The notes under the pieces: model-generated
Seen by the model: the letters and a program-made list of their open reading frames with translations, nothing else
The model's database searches: none
What the model was told of the DNA's origin: nothing
Assembly: GCA_029204225.1 (NCBI GenBank)
Contig: CM055104.1
Coordinates: 50,449,935 to 50,513,934, forward strand
Source of the DNA: Diphasiastrum complanatum
Lineage: Eukaryota > Streptophyta > Lycopodiopsida > Lycopodiales > Lycopodiaceae
Reading direction: 5' to 3'
Length of the DNA: 64,000 nucleotides
In this document: positions 11,038 through 20,224 of the stretch, one piece after another
How the letters are laid out: each line of letters starts with the position of its first letter
Numbering within the stretch: position 1 is the stretch's first letter
Position numbers and translations under genes: made by a program

Positions 11038-11123
11038 GGTACCGCGGTACCATCATGGTACCGCGGTACTAGTATGGTCCCGCGGTACCGGGATCCGCGG
11101 TACCCAGTACCGCGGGACCTATG
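11038..11123. repeat. Right subterminal GGTACC/CCGCGG array of the intact hAT
   Basis: Words GGTACCGCGGTACC, CCGCGGTACTAG, CCCGCGGTACCGGG, ATCCGCGGTACCC and TACCGCGGGACC follow each other to the CTATG terminus. They are inverted relative to 4908-5012 and almost identical in design to 700-775 and 11695-11756. Confidence 0.8.
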
Positions 11124-11131
11124 ATCAGAAC
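11124..11131. repeat. 8-bp target duplication ATCAGAAC, right copy
   Basis: Exact match to 4900-4907, immediately outside the CTATG terminus. Confidence 0.9.
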
Positions 11132-11150
11132 CATATATATATATATATAT

Positions 11151-11457
11151 CAGAACCATGAGGGTCCTGGCCGTTTTGCCCGCGTCCGACGTCTGGACCC
11201 GGACGCGTCCGACCCCTGGACTAGGGGTCGGACGCGTCTATTTTTTTTTTTGAAAAAAAAAATAAAAAAAGTAGATGCGTCCGGGGGTACGGACGCTCCC
11301 GGACTCACGCGTCCAGGGTATAGACGCAATTTTTTTTTAAATATTTTTTTAAAAAAAATTTAAAACAAAACAAAAAAAAAATCGGACGCGGATGCACCTT
11401 TGGCACGTCCGTGTCTGGACGCGGACGCAGACGCGCGTCCGCGTCCGCCATCCGCTT

Positions 11458-11505
<48 letters not shown>

Positions 11506-13014
11506 TAGTGCCCTGTGGTACCGCTGTTATGGTACTGCCGGTACCATAACAGTACCGCCAGTACGGTACCGCCCTAGGATGCGCGATACTAGGGCAGTAC
11601 CATAATAAAAAAAAAAATTCAAAGTTTTTTCTCGTGTTATTTTCGCAAAATATATATATATATATATTTTTGGTACTGCCGACCGATATTGTACCGCGGT
11701 ACCAGTATGGTCCTGCAGTACCGGGATCCGCAATACCTGGTACCGCGGGACCTATGATATATATATATATATCTGAGGAAGCGGATGGCGGACGCGGACA
11801 CGCGTCCGCGTCCGGACGCGTCCGTTTTTTTCAAATTTTTGTTTTTTTGAAAAAAAAAAAAATACAGGCACCTGCCTACATTGTCCCCCATCCCAAAAGC
11901 AAAATAAAAGCAATTTATGGCCCCTGTTTTTCCCCCGGAATTAATTATTAGAGGGTGTCTGGCACCCACCTGCCCCCTCTTGTTAAAAAATAGGAAAACG
12001 GTACCAAACAAATTTGCAAAAACATTTGCAGCAGACCTAACCACTGGGCCATGCTCTCATAACTGAGATATTACTAAACAACCATGGCTAATGAGCATTT
12101 CATAAATTATTACGAACCTTTATTGGGAACTAAGCTCCAAAAAAGTGGCAAAGAAAGATCTGAGAGTGGTTTCGAGTGAAGATGATGGTTTGTATGGCAA
12201 ACATATTACTGGTTTAGGGTTTAGGGTGCATCAGAAGTCTCTGGGGGAATTCAGGGCTCACCAGAACAGTGAGAAGCTATGCACTACTGTGACTTGGTTG
12301 ATGAGATCGGTTTCTTCCCGGATGAACTTGAACAGCTTGCTTATTAGTTATGGCACTACTTCAACACGCTACAATACGATGTCGAAATTTTGCGTACCAG
12401 CACGGGGGCTCCGAAACATCTCCCAGTTTTCAGGTCCCGAGCGGACAAAGTGTCCCTGAAGCCTTGTTTAACGTCGAACTTCGGACGGACGTTGCGGGCC
12501 GACCGTCGGTCGTTTCCTCGTCCTGTTTGTTCCCACAGGTTCATATCGAGGTTGTCCACTGGCCGAAACAGACGGCACCTGAAACGGATCCCGTTTGGAG
12601 AAACGCGTTTGGAGAAACGGGACCATCGGATGGAGAGTTGCAAAACTAGTCCATTTCGCTTGATCTAATTGCGCTTCGCTCCAGTCGAAGGGCCATTTTG
12701 ACCGAACGATACCCGAATCGAGCCAGGCTCGATCCCTTGGGTTCGTATCGGGATCACGAACATGAGGACTATGTTCCCGGACCATTGATGCATTCTACAC
12801 AGTACCATGGCCTATGTGATGAGATAGATTTAGGGTTTGGAGTGGTACAACGTCACGTGGGCAACTAGTCGAGCATGTCCTGGTAGATGTCCGTCGACAC
12901 AACGAACGAAAGCTAGAAGCAGAATTTCACGAGAGCCAGCGAGAGATAATGGGGCGACTACCGGAGCTGCAGCTACGTGCCCTCACGGTCCTCGGACCTG
13001 CTCCCCCCTGTCGG
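11151..13014. mobile_element. Second copy of hAT family A end, cut by a MITE and a gypsy
   Basis: The block starts with CAGAACCATGAGGGTCC and follows 827-2350 in order: GGACGCGTCC arrays, poly-T/poly-A hairpins, then the long noncoding region. The 253-bp MITE at 11504-11756 interrupts it within the central TA spacer. The homology stops at 13014, where Ty3/gypsy integrase sequence begins. It lacks any transposase coding part. A 15-bp tandem duplication near 12590-12620 is absent from the first copy. Confidence 0.65.
11504..11756. mobile_element. 253-bp MITE of the intact hAT family
   Basis: CATAG at 11504 and CCTATG at 11756 are the same termini as the 6.2 kb hAT, and both ends carry GGTACC/CCGCGG words. 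Eight bases on each side read ATATATAT, consistent with an 8-bp duplication in a TA repeat. The centre is only AT-rich filler. The uninterrupted version of the site is visible at 1060-1110. Confidence 0.85.
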
Positions 13015-13019
13015 AGCTC

Positions 13020-14412
13020 CAATAGCACTAGATCATCTGTGGGAATTAGGTCATCTTTTCCACCACGTCGTTCCTTTAAATGACTAACATGGAATACAGG
13101 ATGAACCTTAGTTCCAACAGGGAGTTCTAGTCTATAAGCAGCCCTACCAATCTTGTTAAGAACTTTGAAAGGACTGCTAAAACGCGGAGATAACTTCGGA
13201 CATTTCCCCGTTCAAAGTGTCTTAGAGTCTTTTGGGATTCTAAGATACACCCAATCACCGATCTCAAACTCTCGAGGAGCGCGACTTTGGTTCGCATAGA
13301 ATTGGGCTCTATCTTGAGCCGATCTAATGCTTTCCCTAACCATCTGCAACATTTCCTGCATATCGTGCAAGAAATCCGTTGCAGCTTGAACCTTGAGACC
13401 TTTGAGTCCAACGGAGATAGGGGAACGAGGCTGAAAGCCGTACAAGAGCATAAAAGGATTAAAACTAGTGGCAGAATGCTTCATACTATTGTATGCGAAC
13501 TCAACCATTGGGAGATACATTTTCCAATCTGATTGTTGCTTGGAAACATATGCACGAAGCATATCTTCCATCGACTGGTTGACACGTTCGGTCTGACCAT
13601 CGGTTTCTGGGTGTTCCGCAGATGATAGACTTAAGGTAGTTTCTTTCAAAGACCGCTGGTCAGAACTTGCCAGTGAACTTGGAATCATGATCACTAACGA
13701 TATCGTTCGACAAACCAGACAACCTGAACAACTTTTCAATGAAGAGTTGAGCAAGTTCAGAAGCTTCGACAATAGTTTTTGTTGGAATAAATTGCGCCAT
13801 TCTGGTTAGCCTGTCAACTACTACCCAAATAGCATCGTGACCCTTCCCTGACTTGGAAAGTCCGACCACAAAATCCATGGAAATACCTTCCCATTTCTTG
13901 TTGGGAATTTCTATGGATGCAACAGACCAGCTGCTTTGAGTCTTTCCGCTTTATTTACTTGGCATTGTTCACACCTATGAACATATGCCTCGACATGACC
14001 TTCCATTTTTGGCCAATAAAATTCTCTCTTAACAAGGTCGAGTGTCTGTATACCAGGGTGTCCCGCGTTGGGGCTATCGTGGCACTCGTGTAGGATTTGG
14101 GCCCTAATGTCCGCGATATCTGGGGCGCAGACTTTTCCTCTACGGAAAAGCAAACCATTCCGAATGGAATAATCATCAAGTATTTTCTCTTCGCGAGATT
14201 TCTTGGAATCCTGCATTCCAAGATTGTCTCTCATTAAAGAGCTTCCTGCCAGGACATCTTGCCAAATATGACCGAAAAACTCATCGGTCCGACAAAGATC
14301 TCGCAGAGAAAGATACAACTTGGATTGGAACTCAGCAAAGCATAACTGATTAACTTCTTCAATCTGGCTCAAAGCATCAGCGACACAATTCGACGTACCT
14401 TGACGGTAGTGC
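13020..14412 (-). pseudogene. Ty3/gypsy RNase H end and integrase fragment
   Basis: On the minus strand the frame begins with the end of RNase H (RQGTSNCVADALSQIEEVNQ). The integrase HHCC finger (HECHDSPNAGH, then CEQCQVNK), the core (MDFVVGLSKSGKGHDAIWVV, then AEHPETDGQTERVNQSMEDM) and the C-terminal GDWVYLRIPKDSK and VHPVFHVSHLK blocks follow. There are at least two frame breaks (near 13650 and 13900). It is the same family as 44880-46480, with long stretches reading alike. The gag and RT parts are gone; the 3' LTR is not visible. Confidence 0.85.
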
Positions 14413-15750
14413 ACAAGGCCTCAAGAAATAACCAACTTGAGAGCAATAAAACTCTACAACAACTTGGGAGAACGAGGGAAAGGAAGTGAACATACCTCCT
14501 TCACCCCCTCCCCAAAGCTTCTCTCCACCCTCATGCAAAAAGGATAGGTGGGGCCCAAGAAAGGCCCCATTTGTCCCTTCTAGCCCATTCTAATCATGTG
14601 GTCCCACCCAAAGGTGCCACATGGTCCATGGACCCCAAAGATTTATGAAATGTAGTTTTGGCCCTTTCTCCCCTCTCCAACTCCTATGTACCAGAGCTCT
14701 CTCCACTCCTTTGGAGATCTGCAGGTATAGAGGAGGAAGGAGAAAGTACGGCTCACAAAGGACAGGGCTCCAAGATTTTCTTTAGATTTAAGATTTTTAT
14801 CTTCCTAAGCATTAAACTTTAAGACTTAACACACTCTTTTATTTTTAGCACAAATTGTCTTAGCAAAGAGGGAGGTGACAGGGCTGTTGGGAGGTGCGCC
14901 ACTCCCCTCCCCTGTGAGACAAATACCACCAGCACAAAGTACGTTTGTGGGGAAAGGTATTACTCCCCCCCACTCTCACGCGCAAGTACTGCGCCTACCA
15001 AGAGCGCTTTTGTGGGGGGAGGTATTATTCCCCTCCCCACCCTGAGTGCTAATCAACGACGCGACAGCGTCATGTCGACTCAGCGTGTCTGGGGGAGGTA
15101 TTATTCCTCCCCCCTCCCTCCTCTATGAAAAGAGTAGCATCTGCAGGTACTAATTGTACCTGCAGATCGCTGTGCCAAAGGAATAAGTACATCCCTCCCT
15201 TCCCGAGGAGTTCCACGCGAAAGAGCGCCAGCTGGGCCGAAGCCTGGCTCCCCAATATTTTTTGTTTTGATAGCAAAACTTTGTAAAGGGGGTAAAGACT
15301 AAAGCAAACCAATTTTAACAGAAAGGTTTTCAAACAAAGGTCTTCCCTTTGTATGGACAGCACCAGAAACCCACTGGTACAGAAGGTACAGGGAGACCAA
15401 TCTCCAGATTAAGTGCAAACAAGATACAGACCAAAGGTCTCAAAATCTTTCAAACTTAAGGAGGTTTAAACTTAAACAAAGTTTAAAAGGATGGCTTAGC
15501 TCCCAAACTAAAACGTTTTTTTAAACTTATCAATCTAAAGTTTAAACTAACTCCATCTTTCCTATACAAACCAAGAAACACAAAGTTTGAATAGAAAAGA
15601 CAAGGTTATTGAGAACTTGTTTAAATAAAAAAAAAACAAGCTTACATCCACAAACCAACCTTTTCAAAATAGATTGAACTGGCCACATTCCAATAAGGAA
15701 TAACAATGCTAAGGCAAAAAAGAGAACGTGTGCACCTTAAGGAAATCTAT
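14413..15750 (-). mobile_element. LTR-retrotransposon leader, no coding capacity
   Basis: This stretch lies between the integrase fragment and a primer-binding site on the same strand and has no long frame of interest. It probably is the 5' leader of an element whose gag-RT part was lost. It contains a cluster of short hairpins (14880-15115). Confidence 0.5.
14880..15115. repeat. Four spaced hairpins of the GGGGAGGTATTATTCCCCTCC type
   Basis: Related imperfect palindromes occur at about 14885, 14950, 15013 and 15090, spaced roughly 65-75 bp: G-run, AGGTATTATT or similar loop, C-run. Each could fold into a stem in RNA. Their position in a retrotransposon leader makes an RNA role conceivable, but this is inferred. 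Confidence 0.6.
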
Positions 15751-15763
15751 GGCTCTGATACCA
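15751..15763 (-). other. Primer-binding site, initiator tRNA-Met type
   Basis: The minus strand reads TGGTATCAGAGCC, complementary to the 3' end of initiator tRNA-Met, two bases from a TGTTAC terminus at 15766. This fixes the retrotransposon orientation as minus. Confidence 0.8.
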
Positions 15764-15765
15764 AC

Positions 15766-16107
15766 TGTTACAACTCCCTAGGATCATGGACTGCCTTGAA
15801 GGTTCCGCACACCCCATACCAGTGACGATGCACCGTAACCGCCCAACCATAGGATCACAACCGACCCACCCTGGTGGTATGGGACGCCAGTTATCGTAGG
15901 AGGCTTGACCGGGCATGATTATGTCGATTGCTCCAGAACTCGGCTCTCCCTAGCACACATCTCCTGGCCTGGAGATACATCCTGGCTCATGCACGTGCTC
16001 TCCATCCACCAACTCCTAGGTAGACTGAGTGAATGGAAAGAGGGAAACCCCACCACTATATAGGCATACCTTAGTGGGTCCCATCAAGCACGGTCCTACC
16101 AGTGACA
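15766..16107 (-). repeat. 5' LTR of the minus-strand gypsy (right border uncertain)
   Basis: It starts with TGTTACAACTCC next to the primer-binding site. A GTGACA near 16102-16107 could be the other terminus; hAT family-A coding sequence begins by 16119. No second copy of the LTR is found in the window, so the border is a guess. Confidence 0.5.
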
Positions 16108-16118
16108 CATGACAGCAC

Positions 16119-16446
16119 CCAACTCTTGGCAGGCATTGGCCCAGACTTGGAGGAGTCCCAGATGCCTCCAGACTCCCAGCCAGACTTTGTATTTGACACC
16201 CCTGTAGATGCATCTTGCACGCAGAGGGATGATTTTTTTAGCACAGACTTGTAGATATTGATACACAAAGCATCATGTACATTGCCATCATATGAGATGT
16301 ATGTATTTTTTTACAGTCTATTCGTGTCATGGCTAATTTATCATGGTTGGTTACAAATGGTTAGGTATGTGAAATTTGAATGTCTAGTTAGAAATCGTTT
16401 GAATTACGCAATTTGAATGGTTAGTTAGAAATGGCTTGCTCTATGC

Positions 16447-16501
<55 letters not shown>

Positions 16502-17765
16502 GTAGTATGAAAACTATAAATGCTGCAGCTATTGTGTTACACAAGCGCATCTTCATGTCTCTCATATCATATGCATCATGTCCAATCATTGAACCCTAAA
16601 CACTAAACCCCACACCCTAACAAATGGCACAGTTAACATAACACCCTAAACAACAATCCCTAACAAATTGCAGTGCCGCATACACTTGAACTCGTGTATA
16701 ATGCCAGGATTACAGTCCGCAGGTTCGTGATCCCGATACGAACCCAAGGGATCGTGCCTGGCTCGATTCGGGTATCGTTCAGTCAAAATGGCCCGTCGTC
16801 CTTTAGGGAGAAGGTAAATAAGTTTTGCATTCTTAATAGCGAGGAAATGCAAAAGTGGATTCCGCTATACGAAGAGGCCAAGGCTTGTAGACAAATTGCT
16901 CGAGGCCACTTTCAGAAGAGGGCATAGAAGACAACCATATCCACCTGACCTCGCCCTTCTACCCAAGGAGATGACGCTTGATTGGCTGCATGAGGCCCTT
17001 AGAGAAGGCTCGACAAACAACCATGAAGTAACAGAGAAAGAGCGGCAATATGCAAGGGGCTGCGATTTACATGTAAGCTATGATGATCATCATTCACATG
17101 TTAATCAGGGAGCGAAATGCACTAAGGTCTAGCAAAATGGGCATAGTAGTGTGTAGGTCTTGTGGTTCCCTGTTTTGAGAGCTTGTCACTCTTCTGGTGA
17201 GCATTGATTTCCACCAGAGACTTGTGGTACTGAGAGCTTGTCACTCTTCTGGTGAGCGTTCACCTCTCCCAAATCCTCTGGTGAGCATTCACTTCTTTGA
17301 GACAATCACTGATGCACCCTAAGCCTTAAATTAGTAATTAGTTTGTCATGCAAACCATCATCTTCACTCCGAACTTCTTTCAGATCTTTCTTTGCCGCTT
17401 TTTTGGAGCTTAGTTCCCAATGAAGGTTCATAATAATTATGGATTGCTCATTAGTCATTGTTGTTTGGTAATATCTTAGTTATGGGAGGCATGGGCAGTG
17501 GTTAGGTTTGCAAATTTGTTTAGGCACCTTTTTCCGTTTTTTTAATAGGAGGGGGCAGGTGGGTGCCAGACACCTTCTGATAATTAATTCTGGGGGGGGG
17601 GGGGTAGGGGGAGGAAAATTGTTTTTATTTCGTTTTGGGGATGTGGGATAGTGAGGGGAGGGGCCTGTATTTTTTTTTTTGAAAAAAAAAAAAATGAAAA
17701 ATGTCGGACGCGTCCGAACCCGGACGCACGTCCGCGCCCAGGGTCCGCTTCCTTAGATATATTGT
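16119..17765 (+). mobile_element. Inverted third copy of hAT family A (3' end)
   Basis: The first 136 bp (16119-16254) encode the C-terminal tail of the family-A transposase (PDLEESQMPPDS, then TQRDDFF) and end at a TAG. The rest is the reverse complement of 3195 down to about 1085, ending with GGACGCGTCC words and CCGCTTCCTTAGATATAT. A GA repeat (16452-16498) replaces the short TC repeat of the first copy. It also holds a stretch (16815-17130) absent from the other copies. Confidence 0.7.
16815..17132 (+). pseudogene. Unrecognised coding remnant unique to the third copy
   Basis: Two overlapping frames read FCILNSEEMQKWIPLYEEAK...CRQIARGHFQKR and then LLPKEMTLDWLHEALREGST. The composition looks like real protein, and the pattern loosely recalls the DUF4218 region of CACTA-type (TNP2) elements, but I cannot confirm this. 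A frame break near 16915 separates the parts. It may be a piece of transposase or captured sequence lost from the other copies. Confidence 0.3.
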
Positions 17766-19150
17766 ATTATGTAAACAGTTCATTAAGTACTTAATGTTGT
17801 TTTTTGGCTATAAAAACAAAAAAAATCTAAGTTTTGAAAAAATTTCCAACTACAAAAAACAATTAGAACAAAAAAAATCAAAACAATATTATTTGACCAA
17901 AGGAGGGTCCTCGTAGTGTTCAAAAAAGTTTCGAAACACTACCATAAGTTCCCCCATAATTTATTTTGCAGTTTGAATACCATATTGCAAAAAAAAAAAA
18001 AAAAAAAAAAAAGCTTTCTTGAACAATGTTCTGGGCAAATTCCCAGCAAACGTGCAATGCAACTCTGGTCTGGGTACATAGCATAGTGAGTTACAGTAGT
18101 TTTGTGGATGAAATTTCATGCTTGAATACAGTTTACATGTAAGTCATTGAAAAACTGAGTTTTCAATTCATTTATACAATTTACGTAAAAAAGTCGTCCT
18201 TGTAAATCACTGCATGTGGATTTGCCGAATATTTTGTAATCATGTCGATCTAGATCGATGGTAGTGAAATTGAGTTTCAATGGTGAAAATCAAATTTCAC
18301 ATTCTTCAATCTACATCGAACATGAATCGAAAATCCCAATTACATAAATTTTTAAGAACTAGGATTGTTTCGAATTTTTTCAAAATTGTCAGTTATCGAT
18401 TAATCAAAATTGGCTTGAAAAGTGAATGGCCTTATTAAGATGTAATTAGTTAGATTTCGAGGTCACAGTTAATTTTACTTAAAGTTGAAGATTTTGTATC
18501 TGTCAACTATTTTTAGCAATTTCAGGTAATTAATAATGATCGATGCAATTGCAAGAGAGTGGAACAGTCCCAATGTCGACCGAACATGATATGTTATCAG
18601 AGTTTATAAAACAAGTATGTATGCTAAATGTATACACACACATACATATATACATAACTTGCAAATGCCAGACCCTTGGTGGATGGTACCTCTTCATATG
18701 GTTCAAACTGAGATCATCAGATCTAAAGAAGCTCACAAAGAGAATTGCAATATTTTTTTTCTTTCATGAAGTATTTGAAAACATGCCAAAGGTTCGGGAG
18801 GAGCTTGCATGGAATGACTCACAAATACAACAACTATCTTTTTGGGAACAAAGGATGAAACCAAGCTGATTATTGTGTCTGCACAACTCTCGAGTTTTTG
18901 GGACAATATTTGTAGTCACAGATGTATTTGTGTGAACTTTTGAAAACTTAAAAAGGGATATCTCATCATATCTATGAGCATACTATAGACTTGAATCATT
19001 GATGCAAAACCACTAGGAAAAATGCATAATCGAATGAATACAATGTACACTGCTTGCTCTTTTCACTAAATCCCTTTAAGCATTATTGAAAAGAATGATG
19101 CATATGAGATCATAGAAGAGAGACAACAAGCATTCAAATATCCAATGGAT
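17766..19150. other. No recognised gene; AT-rich, with poly-A run
   Basis: It includes a 20+ base A run at 17991-18012. A frame at 18543-18869 has some protein-like sequence (PKVREELAWNDSQIQQLSFW), but I recognise no family and it is not supported as a gene. Most of this is probably EPL intron sequence, or lies upstream of the first visible exon. Confidence 0.4.
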
Positions 19151-19159
19151 ATGCTGATA

Positions 19160-19592
19160 GGTTGGCCTATGATTGGGATGTTCCATTTCATGTATAGTAG
19201 ATGCATCTCAATATGCTCAAGGATGTGTATTAGCGCAACTTATCAAACAACAAGTTTATTATTAGACCATTTACTATACCAAGAGAATCTTAACCAAGGT
19301 GAAAATGCACTATAAAATCATTGAGGAGGCCTTATCAATGCTCATAAGTTCCGCCATCATCTATTGGGTTGTAAATTCTATCTCTATTTGGATCATCAAT
19401 GATTGATGGTTAACAAGACATGCATATTTGTGAGAGTTGCTCGTTGGCTGTTATTGTTGCAAGTGTGCCAACTTGAACTTTGTAAACTTGATGAAAAACA
19501 TGTGGTGATAGACTCAAAATCCAAATTGGACACAAGGGAGAGGGTAGATATAAATGATGAAAGGCACCATCAAAACTGGAGTGAAGACAAAT
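19160..19592 (+). pseudogene. Degenerate Ty3/gypsy RNase H remnant
   Basis: Conceptual reading across frames gives DASQYAQGCVLAQL, then KFRHHLLG-like and LDHQ, then VARWLLLLQ, the order found in RNase H of plant Ty3/gypsy elements (DAS, HYLL, DH, RWLLLLQ). There are many stops and frameshifts. It is an old fragment in the EPL locus. Confidence 0.65.
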
Positions 19593-20100
19593 AAATATAA
19601 AGGCTTGTGCTTATACACCTAGATGATTATCTTTGATATTTGGCTTTTAGGATACTCTTATTCACTTTTTCCATACACAATCCTTCCTTGCCGTCAAATT
19701 TGAAGGCTTGAATGATGAAAGGGGGATTCATTTGTATGTTGTTGGTTGTGGTGTGGGATATTTTGAAGTTGTAGTTGGTAAATTGCTTTGCTCACACTCT
19801 AGATAGAGATAAGGTTGGTTTGTATGTTGTTGGTTGTGTTGTGGTGGTGAGTACTAGTCATAGGTTTTATTTTTGGTTTTGCTATTGGTTGCACTCAGTC
19901 TTCCTTTTGGTTCTCTACATACTACTTTAGTCTAGATTGATTCCCCATTTACATAACAAAGTTTGAATATTCGAGTAATAGATAGCTTCTATATTCATAG
20001 ACTAGAATGTGTTCAATATTATACATGAACTTATTTCAACTATTCTCTATAAATAGTTTCTATAGACGGACATGATCAAATTCTGAAATCACAATGCCAG

Positions 20101-20224
20101 GTTTGAAGGGATGCTCTTAATGATGGAGCTCCTAGATCACAAGGCACGAGAGAGAGCTGGGGGAATGCCATTGATGCCAGGTGTTCCAGTTCCAGCTATT
20201 CTTCAGTGTGAAGTTGCAATTGAG
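20101..20224 (+). CDS. EPL-like exon a
   Basis: Reads FEGMLLMMELLDHKARERAG, then GMPLMPGVPVPAILQCEVAIE. In plant family members this is the segment before the YWK(E/A)KRE region. It is preceded by an AG acceptor at 20099-20100 and followed by GTGTGC. It begins in phase 2, so an upstream exon must exist. Confidence 0.85.

Larger units (their letters stand above)
4908..11123 (-). mobile_element. Intact hAT transposon with two genes (family B)
   Basis: This 6,216-bp element is bounded by CATAG...CTATG termini and an exact 8-bp duplication. The ends share inverted GGTACC/CCGCGG palindromic arrays of about 100 bp plus an AT-rich stretch. The minus strand carries a four-exon transposase gene without stops or frameshifts; the plus strand carries a small charged-protein gene that converges on it. 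Elements at 1-775 and 11504-11756 have the same termini. The exact duplication and open reading frames suggest a young, possibly mobile copy. Confidence 0.88.

Noticed and set aside
14880-15115. CRISPR-like array
   Set aside because: Repeats are imperfect palindromes with variable spacing in a eukaryotic retrotransposon leader.
15751-15763. Possible tRNA gene because of tRNA-Met 3' match
   Set aside because: Only the 3'-end complement is present, beside an LTR terminus; it is a primer-binding site. The same holds at 36421, 38042, 39174 and 57228.
16981-17020. LDWLHEAL segment as the missing N-terminal EPL exon
   Set aside because: It superficially resembles the EPL DEDWL region, but the neighbouring residues do not fit and it lies in a hAT-derived repeat.
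18543-18869. Frame at 18.5-18.9 kb as an EPL exon
   Set aside because: No match to the EPL N-terminus and no consistent splice phase with exon a.
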